From: Acidimicrobiaceae bacterium
Lineage (GTDB): Bacteria; Actinomycetota; Acidimicrobiia; Acidimicrobiales; Aldehydirespiratoraceae
Direction of reading: 5' to 3'
Length of the DNA stretch: 36,549 nt
Assembly: GCA_009845995.1 (NCBI GenBank)
Contig: VXYK01000055.1
Coordinates: forward strand, 146,539 to 183,087
Of this stretch, positions 16,538 to 23,879 are shown in pieces. Positions within the stretch are counted from its first letter, which is position 1. Each line of letters starts with the position of its first letter. The translations under genes and the position numbers were made by a program. Under the pieces are notes generated by a model. The model did no database searches. It was not told the origin of the DNA and was given only the letters and a program-made list of their open reading frames with translations.

Positions 16538-17712
16538 CAGTGAACCCGCAGCCAAGCGATGGGTTGCCTTGATGTCACGCGTTCTCCCTTGAGAGCAAGT
16601 ACCCCGACGATTTCTCCAGCGAAGGAGCTGAGGACCTCTTGGTCTCCAACAGTACCCAGCTGGTCTCCGACGGACACAAGACGACCGGGTTCACAGCCTG
16701 GTGCCAAGCTGAAAATACCTGCGCCGGGCGACACCACGAGCCGCTCGGTGGCAAAGAGGTGTTCGCCTTCGAGGGCCGGCGGTTCGCTTCGGAGTTGCAC
16801 CGCTAGAGACTCGAGCAGGCCGTCGAGGTCGGCCGGTGTGGCGACGTTGGCCCGGTTGGCGCTCTTGAGGGTTCGTTTCACGAGCCCTGTCAGGACATTT
16901 CCTGGGCCGAGTTCCACGAAGGTTGTGAATCCGTCGTCTGCGAGGGTTCGCAGGGTCTGCCGCCAGCGGACCGGAGAGCAGAGTTGGGCGCCCAGCAGAT
17001 CGGGCCAGTCGGCTGCGTCGTCGTGGGGCGTTGCGTCGAGGTTCGCGTACACGGGTTGTTCTGGCGCTCGGAACTCAACCTGATCGATCGCCTTGTGCAG
17101 GCGTCGTCTTGCCGGAGCCATCAGCGGGGTGTGGAAAGCGCCGCCGACCGGCAGCCTCATCGCCCGCTTGGCGCCGGCCTCCTTGGCAATCTTGCAGGCT
17201 TCGTCGATGTCTTCGGGAACGCCTGCAATGACGACTTGACCGGGGGCGTTGTAATTGGCGATCCAGACGTCGCCGGCAGTCCTTCTGCAAGCAATGTCGG
17301 CTTGGTCGTCTTCGAGACCGAGCAAGGCCGCCATCGTACCGGTCTGCTCGTCGGCAGCTGCTTGCATGGCGTCGCCGCGTTCGTTGACCAGACGCACCGC
17401 ATCTCCGAAATCGAGCGCACCTGAGGCGGTGAGCGCTGAGTATTCCCCGAGGCTGTGACCGGCATGAGCCACCGCTTCGGCTCCGAGGCGGCTGACCGCG
17501 TCGAGCACCACCATCGACATGACGAACGTGGCGAGTTGGGCATTACGGGTCATCGTCAACTCTTCGGCATCGGCCTCGAGCAGCAATGCGGCGACGTCGC
17601 GATCGACGGCCTCAGAGGCTTCCTCCACCAGTTCCCAAGACGGGTGGTCAGCCCATGGCGCACCCATCTGCGAGCGTTGGGAGCCTTGTCCTGGGTAGGT
17701 GAATACGATCAT
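16537..17712 (-). CDS. fabD: Malonyl-CoA:ACP transacylase with C-terminal biotinyl/lipoyl-like domain
   Basis: Residues 1 to about 305 form a normal FabD: TYPGQGSQ near the start and GHSLGEYSAL with nucleophile S87. A tail of about 76 residues (316-391) follows. It reads like a barrel-sandwich hybrid: VVSPGAGIF, GRLVSVGDQLGTV, SSFAGEIVGVLALKGERVTSRQPIAWLR. The hairpin that carries the modified lysine in biotin or lipoyl domains reads GDQEVLSS, with no lysine, so the domain should not be modified. ATG 17712 gives the conserved MIVFTYPGQGSQ start; a TTG at 17757 would only add 15 residues. It is the first gene of the fab operon, and the tail makes it about 80 residues longer than usual FabD. 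Confidence 0.9.
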   Translation of the reverse strand: MIVFTYPGQGSQRSQMGAPWADHPSWELVEEASEAVDRDVAALLLEADAEELTMTRNAQLATFVMSMVVLDAVSRLGAEAVAHAGHSLGEYSALTASGALDFGDAVRLVNERGDAMQAAADEQTGTMAALLGLEDDQADIACRRTAGDVWIANYNAPGQVVIAGVPEDIDEACKIAKEAGAKRAMRLPVGGAFHTPLMAPARRRLHKAIDQVEFRAPEQPVYANLDATPHDDAADWPDLLGAQLCSPVRWRQTLRTLADDGFTTFVELGPGNVLTGLVKRTLKSANRANVATPADLDGLLESLAVQLRSEPPALEGEHLFATERLVVSPGAGIFSLAPGCEPGRLVSVGDQLGTVGDQEVLSSFAGEIVGVLALKGERVTSRQPIAWLRVH

Positions 17713-17757
17713 TTGAGGTAGGGCTCCCGCGATGGCCGAGTTGAACAGGGCGCGCAA

Positions 17758-17779
17758 ATATCTATGCTAAGAGAGATAT
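17758..17779. promoter_or_regulatory. Inverted repeat in the fab operon promoter region
   Basis: ATATCT (17758-17763) and AGATAT (17774-17779) form perfect 6-bp arms ten bases apart. They flank the minus-strand TAGCAT that is the best -10 candidate for the fab operon. The placement suits an operator for a fatty-acid regulator, but the sequence matches no operator recognised here. Confidence 0.3.
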
Positions 17780-17878
17780 ACGTTATACGCGCTGTGGGGT
17801 GTCTGACTCGCCGGCACGCCGCAGGGTTTCAATACTTGCGCTCGGCGATCGTGAAGTATGTCACTCTGAGACGGCGAA

Positions 17879-18028
17879 TCAGCTTGGTCGGGGGCTGCGC
17901 GGCCAGTCGGAGAGATCCTCGATGTGTCGACGGATCGATGCCTCCCGCAGAATCGCCACTATCGCCAATCCGACAAGCAGACAGAGGAGACGAGGCCAAA
18001 GAGAACCCCAACGAGTGCCGGACGACAT
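17879..18028 (-). CDS. Possible small single-pass membrane protein
   Basis: A 49-residue frame starts at ATG 18028 and ends at TGA 17879. It has an N-terminal polar and Trp-containing stretch, one hydrophobic helix of about 16 residues (RLLCLLVGLAIVAIL, residues 13-27), and a basic/acidic tail (REASIRRHIEDLSDW). Such a layout is not expected by chance in GC-rich filler, but no family is recognised. TAGCCT (18036-18041) lies seven bases before the ATG, matching the leaderless-type spacing seen at several real genes here. It stands alone between fabD (same strand, downstream) and tRNA-Leu. Confidence 0.45.
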   Translation of the reverse strand: MSSGTRWGSLWPRLLCLLVGLAIVAILREASIRRHIEDLSDWPRSPRPS

Positions 18029-18093
18029 ATCCTAGAGGCTACGCTGCGCCTGCAGGCTCCAAACATCCTCTAATCAGCTGGCGCAACCATCCT

Positions 18094-18178
18094 GCCCGGG
18101 TGGTGGAATTGGCAGACACGGCGGACTCAAAATCCGTTGCTTTTCAAGAGCGTGCGGGTTCAAGTCCCGCCCCGGGCA
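18094..18178 (+). tRNA. tRNA-Leu (CAA anticodon)
   Basis: The 85-base class II tRNA has a 7-bp acceptor stem (GCCCGGG with CCCGGGC), an anticodon stem GCGGA/TCCGT with loop CTCAAAA (anticodon CAA at 18128-18130, reading UUG), a long variable arm, and a T arm GCGGGTTCAAGTCCCGC. Discriminator A is at 18178. The 3' CCA is not encoded. Just downstream, AACCG (18203-18207) and CGGTT (18216-18220) could form a weak hairpin. Confidence 0.95.
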
Positions 18179-18222
18179 CAATCACCGAAAAGTCTGGACG
18201 AGAACCGATATTCGGCGGTTGA

Positions 18223-18250
18223 TTGCAATTCCCCTGCGTGTGCCTAGACT
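18223..18250 (+). promoter_or_regulatory. Putative promoter of the cobalamin operon
   Basis: TTGCAA (18223-18228) and TAGACT (18245-18250) are separated by 16 bases. The predicted transcription start at about 18257 falls at the beginning of the riboswitch sequence, which supports the assignment. Confidence 0.45.
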
Positions 18251-18430
18251 GTCGGCGCGGTGCGCAAACGAAGTCCGGTTTGATTCCGGCACTGTCCCGC
18301 AACGGTGATGCTGTTGTTCGATCCCGGTGATTGAGCGCAGCTAGTCCGGTCGATCTGCGCTCCGAAGCAAACCAGGCAACCCTCGAGGAATTGGGGTTCG
18401 GTTAGACCGGCATTCTGTCGATCGGGCGCT
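18251..18430 (+). ncRNA. Cobalamin riboswitch
   Basis: The leader shows the core of a B12 riboswitch. GGTGCGCAAACG opens it, then GTCCGG...CCGGCACTG, CCCGCAACGGTGATG (18297-18310), and an 8-bp stem GAGCGCAG (18333-18340) with CTGCGCTC (18355-18362) enclosing CTAGTCCGGTCGAT, which fits the B12-box region AGTC-x-GG-x-AC. Downstream, AACCC (18378-18382) can pair with GGGTT (18394-18398) in the expression platform, before an exposed AGGAGG ribosome-binding site. It stands directly before a corrinoid uptake gene, so adenosylcobalamin or a related form probably turns the operon off at translation. Boundaries are approximate; parts of the canonical outer stems look short. Confidence 0.88.
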
Positions 18431-18444
18431 TGTTCCTCACTCAC

Positions 18445-18450
18445 AGGAGG
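18445..18450 (+). promoter_or_regulatory. Strong ribosome-binding site of btuF
   Basis: AGGAGG, seven bases before the ATG at 18458, is among the strongest Shine-Dalgarno sequences in the window. It is the likely target of riboswitch-controlled sequestration. Confidence 0.7.
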
Positions 18451-18457
18451 AAATTAG

Positions 18458-19456
18458 ATGCTCAAAGTCAGATTTGCGGTAGTGCTGCTCGTCGCCTCGG
18501 CGCTCGTAGCGGCTGGTTGCGGAAATGATGATGCCCCCGCCGACAGTATCGGGGACGCCCCTATCGTCAACGATGTCGCGGGAGAATCAGAAGAGGATCC
18601 CACAGCGGTTCAATCCGAGAACGCCGACAGTTCCGACGACTCCGCTCTGTCTGAAGACTCCGACGAATCCGCTGAGGAGAAAACCGCGCAGGACTCGCCA
18701 CCGCAGCGGATCGTGTCGCTTTCGCCGAGCGCCACAGAGATCCTGTTCGCCATCGGAGCGGGTCCGCAGGTCGTGGCCGTTGATTCCTACTCGTACTATC
18801 CCCCTGAGGCACCGGTCACCGATCTGTCAGGGTGGGATCCGAATGTCGAAGCGGTGACCGCCTATGAGCCTGATTTGGTCGTGATCTCCACAGATTCCAA
18901 TGATCTTCTCGCCGGTCTGAGTGCGGTCGGGGTCCCAGTTCTGGTAAGTCCCGCGCCGAGTGATATCGAGGGCGGATATGGATCCATCGCCGAGCTCGGA
19001 GAGGCGACTGGACACCTCGACGGGGCTCGGGTGCTCATAGAGGACCTCAGAAGTGAGATCGAGACCGCTCTGGCGAACGCACCAGAGGTGTCGGTCCGGG
19101 TCTACCACGAACTCGGTGAGAGTTACTTCTCGGCGAGTTCGGCCAGTTTCATCGGTGCGGTGTACGCGGCGATGGGCGCGACCAATATCGCCGATGGTGC
19201 AGATCCCGACGGTATCGGATTTCCGCAGCTCACCGAGGAGTACATTATTGAGTCTGATCCGGAATTGATCGTCATAACCGACCAGGTCGCCTACACGCGC
19301 GAAGATGTGCTCGCCCGTCCTGGTTGGGGAGAGGTGACCGCAATCGAAAACAACAACGTCGTAGTCGTCAATGCCGACATCGCCTCGCGTTGGGGTCCGA
19401 GACTGCCTCAGTTCATTGCAGCAGTTGTCGACGCACTGTCCATGGTTGATGGCTAG
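18458..19456 (+). CDS. btuF: Corrinoid ABC transporter substrate-binding lipoprotein
   Basis: The 332-residue protein has a lipoprotein signal peptide: a charged start, a hydrophobic stretch and lipobox LVAAGC with lipidated C21. A Ser/Asp/Glu-rich linker of about 60 residues follows. The binding domain then begins QRIVSLSPSATEILFAIGAGPQVVAVDSYSYYP and continues with TDLSGWDPNVEAVTAYEPDLVV, the class III (BtuF/FhuD-type) fold with a rigid inter-lobe helix. It captures vitamin B12 or precursors outside the membrane. The riboswitch and the following btuC, btuD, cobO and cobQ genes make corrinoid the likely ligand. The long acidic linker probably spans the cell wall. Confidence 0.9.
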   Translation: MLKVRFAVVLLVASALVAAGCGNDDAPADSIGDAPIVNDVAGESEEDPTAVQSENADSSDDSALSEDSDESAEEKTAQDSPPQRIVSLSPSATEILFAIGAGPQVVAVDSYSYYPPEAPVTDLSGWDPNVEAVTAYEPDLVVISTDSNDLLAGLSAVGVPVLVSPAPSDIEGGYGSIAELGEATGHLDGARVLIEDLRSEIETALANAPEVSVRVYHELGESYFSASSASFIGAVYAAMGATNIADGADPDGIGFPQLTEEYIIESDPELIVITDQVAYTREDVLARPGWGEVTAIENNNVVVVNADIASRWGPRLPQFIAAVVDALSMVDG

Positions 19457-20546
19457 GCGTCTTGGGGACGAGACTCTGCGTTTAGGCACGAGCGGGGTCG
19501 AATGGGCGGCTGATCGAGCATTTCGACTGTCCGCAGCGGTTGTTCTGAGCGCGTTCGCGGTGTTGGCCGCGATCGGGATGCTGAGCGCAACCAGCGGGGC
19601 TGCCGGGCTTCCTGTCGCGGGTGTAATCGAGGCGGTGTTCGCTCAGTTGCCTGTGCTTGGAGTCGAGTCGTCGTTGAGCGCTCGACAAGAGTCGATCCTT
19701 TTCCAAATCCGCTTGCCGAGGTTGGTGCTGGGAATGCTGGTCGGAGGTTCTTTGGGGATGGCCGGCGCGGCTTACCAGGGCGTGTTCAGGAATGCTCTAG
19801 CGGACCCCTACCTGCTCGGAGTCTCAGCGGGTGCCGGATTCGGCGCCGTTCTGGCGATAGGGTTCGGGCTCGACCTCGGGTGGGGGCCGTTCGGCGCGGT
19901 GCCTGCGGCAGCATTCATCGGGGCCTTGTTGGCCGTTTCAGCATCGGCGGCGATCGCTCGCTCCTCGGGTTCAGCTCCGGCGACCCTGTTACTCGGCGGG
20001 GTCGCCATGGCAGCGCTCTTTGCGGCTGCGCAGACCTATGCACTGCAACAGCTCAGCGAGACGCGGGCGCGCGAGGTGCTGTCGTGGCTGTTCGGCCAAC
20101 TCAACACCAGCGGTTGGGGTCAGGTCTGGATCCTCGGTCCGTATGTCCTCGTCTGCGGTTTATTCCTCATGACCCATCGGCGCCATCTTGATGTGCTTCG
20201 AGTCGGCGACGATGAGGCCCGCTCGCTTGGCTTGAATCCCTCGCGGGTGCGTTTCGGCATAATCGCCGCGTCGTCCTTGTTGACCGCGGCAGCGGTTTCG
20301 GTGAGCGGGCTGATCGCTTTTGTGGGTCTGGTTGTCCCCCACATTGTAAGGATTCTGGTGGGTCACAGTTATCGCGTGATCGTGCCCCTGTCGGCGCTCA
20401 CCGGCGCGGCGTTTCTAGCCTTCGTCGACGTCGGTGCCCGTACGGTTGTTGCTCCTTCGGAACTGCCCATCGGTGTTATCACGTCCTTTGTGGGGGCACC
20501 GTTCTTCGTGTTCGTGCTGTGGCGCGGGAACGCCACGACAACATGA
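19449..20546 (+). CDS. btuC: Corrinoid ABC transporter permease
   Basis: The 365-residue FecCD-family permease has about ten hydrophobic segments and family blocks LPRLVLGMLVGGSLGMAGAAYQGVFRNALADPYLLGVSAGAGFGA, LGGVAMAALFAAAQTY, GDDEARSLGLNPSRVR (the cytoplasmic coupling loop) and VSGLIAFVGLVVPHIVRILVGHSYR. ATG 19449 is chosen because it overlaps btuF by only 8 bases and leaves a short natural N-terminus; the frame is open further left inside btuF. It forms the membrane channel with the following ATPase. The operon context points to cobalamin rather than siderophore. Confidence 0.9.
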   Translation: MARRLGDETLRLGTSGVEWAADRAFRLSAAVVLSAFAVLAAIGMLSATSGAAGLPVAGVIEAVFAQLPVLGVESSLSARQESILFQIRLPRLVLGMLVGGSLGMAGAAYQGVFRNALADPYLLGVSAGAGFGAVLAIGFGLDLGWGPFGAVPAAAFIGALLAVSASAAIARSSGSAPATLLLGGVAMAALFAAAQTYALQQLSETRAREVLSWLFGQLNTSGWGQVWILGPYVLVCGLFLMTHRRHLDVLRVGDDEARSLGLNPSRVRFGIIAASSLLTAAAVSVSGLIAFVGLVVPHIVRILVGHSYRVIVPLSALTGAAFLAFVDVGARTVVAPSELPIGVITSFVGAPFFVFVLWRGNATTT

Positions 20547-21409
20547 CCGCATCGACACGCCTTCGAGCGCCGACAGTTGCGCTGTCTTGCCGCGGATTGA
20601 AGGTTGCTTTCAGGGGGCGCGAGGTGCTCTGCGGGGTCGATCTTGAGCTTGGAGCGGGAGAATGGTTGGGGCTGATCGGACCGAACGGGGCCGGGAAGTC
20701 GACCCTGTTGCGTTCGATAGCCGGTCTGGTCGCCTACGACGGCACCGTTGCCCTCACCGATGGACGAGTGCCGTCGGCAAGAGACCTGTCGCTGGTACCG
20801 CAGACACCGCTCTGGCCATCGGGCATGACCGTCGCCGAGTACGTGTTGTTGGGGCGTACGGCTCATCTCAGTTGGTTGGCGAGCGAGTCGCGCTCAGATC
20901 GTCAGGTTGTGGCATCGGTGCTGCGGCGCCTGAGCCTGGAGGACTTCGCCGAACGGTTGGTGACGAACCTGTCGGGGGGCGAAGCTCAACGTGTGGTCTT
21001 GGCCCGGGCTCTTGCCCAACAAACCCGGATAATCCTGTTGGACGAACCGACCAGCGCTCTTGATCTCGGCCATCAGAGTGCGGTCCTGGAACTGGTGGAC
21101 GAACTGCGCCGATCGGACGGACTGACGGTCATCGCCGCCATGCACGATCTGAGCACAGCGGCCCGGTTCGCAGATCGGCTCGTTCTCATCAACGAGGGTC
21201 GGTTGGTGGCCGATGGTGAACCCGACTCGGTTCTTGACGCAGGACTGCTGTCGAGCGTGTACGCAACGCAGTTGACGGTCCGGCGCCTGGACTCTGAGAT
21301 AGTGGTGCTGCCGGCGCCGCGAACCCACAGGAAGCATCTCGACGATCAAACTGGAGACCGTCGAACCAACGACAATTCACACGACGGCAATCGACAAGAA
21401 TCGACATGA
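20543..21409 (+). CDS. btuD: Corrinoid ABC transporter ATP-binding protein
   Basis: The 288-residue ATPase has Walker A GPNGAGKST, Q-loop (LVPQTPLWP), signature LSGGEAQR, Walker B RIILLDEP and switch histidine MHDLS. ATG 20543 overlaps the btuC stop as ATGA; the upstream in-frame start lies inside btuC. The C-terminal ~30 residues are polar (Arg, Asp, Asn, His) and look disordered, beyond the usual BtuD/FepC end. It energises uptake through BtuC. Confidence 0.92.
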   Translation: MTASTRLRAPTVALSCRGLKVAFRGREVLCGVDLELGAGEWLGLIGPNGAGKSTLLRSIAGLVAYDGTVALTDGRVPSARDLSLVPQTPLWPSGMTVAEYVLLGRTAHLSWLASESRSDRQVVASVLRRLSLEDFAERLVTNLSGGEAQRVVLARALAQQTRIILLDEPTSALDLGHQSAVLELVDELRRSDGLTVIAAMHDLSTAARFADRLVLINEGRLVADGEPDSVLDAGLLSSVYATQLTVRRLDSEIVVLPAPRTHRKHLDDQTGDRRTNDNSHDGNRQEST

Positions 21410-21433
21410 CGATCAGGACAAGGAGACCATCTG

Positions 21434-22009
21434 ATGTCACAGCAATCCACCCCTAGCAGCGAAGCTCCGTATCGACAGGACGAACTGCATGCGGCGCCGT
21501 CGTTGGTTCTGGTCAATACCGGACACGGGAAGGGCAAGTCGACCGCTGCGTTCGGCACGTTGCTGAGAGCAGTAGCCCGAGGTTGGGACAGCGCCGTCGT
21601 TCAGTTTCTCAAGAGCGGCAAGTGGAACACCGGTGAGGAGAAGACCTGCCGTGGTCTCGGCGTCGACTGGTTCGCAGCGGGCGATGGATTCACCTGGGAG
21701 TCCGACGATCTCGACGAGACCAAGGCCAAGGCTGTAGCGGCATGGAAGTTCGCCAAGGAGCTGATTGCCACCGGAGATCATCGGTTGATAGTTCTTGACG
21801 AGATCAGCTATGCCATGACCTGGGGTTGGATTGACACCGGCGAGGTTGCTGAGGCGATCGCGGCCAGACCCCGGGACGTGAACTTGATCCTGACCGGACG
21901 GGACATGGCCTCTGAGGTGGTTGAAGTGGCCGACACGGTAACGGAGATGGTCAAAGTCAAACATCCCTTCGATCGCAATATCCGAGCGAAGAAGGGAATC
22001 GACTTTTGA
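21434..22009 (+). CDS. cobO: Cob(I)yrinic acid a,c-diamide adenosyltransferase
   Basis: The 191-residue BtuR/CobO/CobP-type enzyme has the P-loop NTGHGKGKSTAAFGTLLRA near residues 28-46, then AVVQFLKSGKWNTGE, HRLIVLDEISYAMTWGWI and a C-terminal VKHPFDRNIRAKKGIDF. It transfers adenosyl from ATP to the reduced corrinoid cobalt. ATG 21434 has AGGAG a few bases upstream. The first ~20 residues are polar and variable. It is the fourth gene of the riboswitch operon; its stop overlaps the TTG start of cobQ. Confidence 0.95.
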   Translation: MSQQSTPSSEAPYRQDELHAAPSLVLVNTGHGKGKSTAAFGTLLRAVARGWDSAVVQFLKSGKWNTGEEKTCRGLGVDWFAAGDGFTWESDDLDETKAKAVAAWKFAKELIATGDHRLIVLDEISYAMTWGWIDTGEVAEAIAARPRDVNLILTGRDMASEVVEVADTVTEMVKVKHPFDRNIRAKKGIDF

Positions 22010-23565
22010 GCCGGCGATCCGGGGCACTGATGGTCTGCGGAACCACCAGCGGTGCAGGGAAGTCGACCATAACCGCTGCTCTGTGCAGGTCGTGGGCGCG
22101 ACAGGGACTGCGCACGGCGCCGTTCAAAGCTCAGAACATGTCCAACCACGCGGCGGTCACGGCCGACGGCGGTGAGGTCGGAAGAGCTCAGGCTATGCAG
22201 GCTCGCGCCGCTGGTGTCGAGGTTGAGCGGCGCATGAACCCGGTTCTGTTGAAACCCTCTTCAGACAACGTCAGCCACGTCGTCGTCCTCGGTGATGAAG
22301 TGTCTGTCACCGACGCGCGTGACTACGGTCCGAGCACCAGAAGGCTTCGTCCGGTCGTCCTCGAGGCGTTGTCGTCGCTGCGTCATGAGTACGACTGGGT
22401 TGTCGCAGAGGGTGCCGGCGGCGCAGCCGAGATCAACCTCTTGGATCGCGACCTTGTCAACCTTCCGCTCGCTCGTGCCGCAGGCCTGGCCGCGCTTCTG
22501 GTCGTTGACATCGACCGAGGCGGTGCATTCGCTTCCGCACATGGAACCATCGACTTGCTTCCCCGCTCCTTGAGTGGGTGCATCGGCGGGATAGTGTTCA
22601 ACAGCTTTCGCGGCGACCCCAGCCTGCTTGTCGACGGTGTCGCTGAACTCGAACGTCGCAGCAAGGTGCCGGTGCTCGGCGTTCTTCCCTACCTTGCCGA
22701 AGAGACAATGCTGGGCGTGGAGGATTTTCTCGATATCCGTGCCGGTTTGCACTCGAGGGCCCGGTCGGCGAAGCCGGTCAGAGTTGCCGCAATCCGTTTG
22801 CCTCGCCTGGCCAACCCCTCGGACCTCGACCCGTTCGTCGTTGAACCCGATGTCGAAATGCGATGGGTGACTCGACCCGACGAGCTTGCTGCTGCTGATC
22901 TGATCGTGATTCCCGGCAGTCGCGCCACGGTCGCTGATCTGGTTTGGCTTCGTCGTAACGGGTTGGCTGAGGCATTGAAGAACTGTGACGCTCCGATTAT
23001 CGGAATCTGCGCCGGTTACCAGATGCTTGGTCAGCGGATCCACGATGAGATCGAATCAGATTCCGGCACGGTAGCCGGCTTGGGTCTGCTTGATGTGGAG
23101 ACACGATTTGAGCATCCCAAGGTGGTCTGTCGTTGCAGCTTCACGGTCGGCGGCCTTCGGATCGAGGGATATCAGATCCGTTTCGGACGGATCGTGAGTC
23201 GGGAGCGTCCATGGTTCTCTCCCGTCGGAGACTCTGGTGATTGCGTGATCGGTGATCGTGTTGTGGATGCGGGCCTCAGCTCCCGCGTCGCGGCTCGGTG
23301 TGAGGGTGCAGTGAGTCGCGACGGCAGGATTCGCGCCAGCAGCGTGCACGGTCTCTTCGATGCAGACGGATTCCGCAGCGAATTGTTGGGTGCCGTCGCC
23401 GTATCAAGAGGCCGCGATTATCGGCCAAAGACGACTTCCTACCATGACGCCTTGGAGGCCCATCACGAGCACCTGGCCGACTGGCTTGAAGCGCATATCG
23501 ACACCAGCGCGCTCCTCGATCTTGCGGCATCCGCGAACCCCGTCGGATCTGAACCTGGTTGGTGA
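22006..23565 (+). CDS. cobQ: Cobyric acid synthase
   Basis: The 519-residue enzyme amidates adenosyl-cobyrinic a,c-diamide at four side chains. An N-terminal ATP-binding domain has MVCGTTSGAGKST and APFKAQNMSNHA. Mid-protein blocks are NPVLLKP, EGAGGAAEINL and DIDRGGAFAS. The C-terminal glutamine-amidotransferase domain has the triad region GICAGYQMLG with C335 and VHGLF with H448. The TTG start at 22006 overlaps the cobO stop (TTGA) and has AAGGGA about eight bases before it. The ATG at 22030 is the alternative and would also leave the P-loop intact. With cobO it suggests corrinoid finishing from an imported or incomplete precursor. Confidence 0.94.
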   Translation: MSRRSGALMVCGTTSGAGKSTITAALCRSWARQGLRTAPFKAQNMSNHAAVTADGGEVGRAQAMQARAAGVEVERRMNPVLLKPSSDNVSHVVVLGDEVSVTDARDYGPSTRRLRPVVLEALSSLRHEYDWVVAEGAGGAAEINLLDRDLVNLPLARAAGLAALLVVDIDRGGAFASAHGTIDLLPRSLSGCIGGIVFNSFRGDPSLLVDGVAELERRSKVPVLGVLPYLAEETMLGVEDFLDIRAGLHSRARSAKPVRVAAIRLPRLANPSDLDPFVVEPDVEMRWVTRPDELAAADLIVIPGSRATVADLVWLRRNGLAEALKNCDAPIIGICAGYQMLGQRIHDEIESDSGTVAGLGLLDVETRFEHPKVVCRCSFTVGGLRIEGYQIRFGRIVSRERPWFSPVGDSGDCVIGDRVVDAGLSSRVAARCEGAVSRDGRIRASSVHGLFDADGFRSELLGAVAVSRGRDYRPKTTSYHDALEAHHEHLADWLEAHIDTSALLDLAASANPVGSEPGW

Positions 23566-23570
23566 TCGTA

Positions 23571-23576
23571 TAGAGT
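23571..23576 (+). promoter_or_regulatory. Putative -10 box (TAGAGT) before the coiled-coil gene
   Basis: TAGAGT lies nine bases before the ATG at 23586 in the 20-base gap after cobQ. No Shine-Dalgarno is visible. The transcript would have a very short or absent leader. Confidence 0.35.
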
Positions 23577-23585
23577 CCAAAGCTG

Positions 23586-23879
23586 ATGCCTGAATCGAAT
23601 CCGCAGATTGAGCGTCGACTGCGGCGTGTCAGTCAACAGCTTCGCCTGCTTCGTGCCGATCTGCAGGTCACGGACGAGCAGCTCAACCAACTCCGCGACG
23701 AGGCCTACGATGCCAGAGTCCGTGCGCTCGTGTCAGAAACCCCTTTGGCGGAGCGAGAGCATCGTCGAGTCTCCCGCCACGTTGAGAGGTTGAGCCGTCA
23801 TCGGGATCGGGTCGTGGGGAGGATCGCCGAGCTCGACGCCACCCAGGACATGCTTCTCGACCGTCTCAGCGCCCCGTGA
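23586..23879 (+). CDS. Small coiled-coil protein upstream of the ANTAR regulator
   Basis: The 97-residue protein is highly charged and almost wholly helical, with heptad-like Leu/Val spacing in two stretches (RRLRRVSQQLRLLRADLQVTDEQLNQLRDE, and HVERLSRHRDRVVGRIAELDATQDMLLDRL). It contains no Cys and no membrane segment. No family function is recognised. The stop overlaps the GTG start of the ANTAR response regulator (GTGA), so the two are translationally coupled. A regulatory or scaffold partner of that regulator is an inference from position only. Confidence 0.75.
   Translation: MPESNPQIERRLRRVSQQLRLLRADLQVTDEQLNQLRDEAYDARVRALVSETPLAEREHRRVSRHVERLSRHRDRVVGRIAELDATQDMLLDRLSAP

Larger units (their letters stand above)
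17713..18093. other. Intergenic region between fabD and tRNA-Leu
   Basis: This 381-base stretch holds the probable fab operon promoter at its left end: AT-rich, minus-strand TAGCAT at 17764-17769, about 50 bases before the FabD ATG. A likely small membrane-protein gene on the minus strand lies at 17879-18028. A plus-strand open frame crosses it but runs through the tRNA and has no start signals. No other gene is recognised. Confidence 0.5.

Noticed and set aside
17764..18222. Plus-strand open frame of 152 codons across the fabD-tRNA gap
   Set aside because: It runs straight through the tRNA-Leu gene and has no ribosome-binding site or domain.
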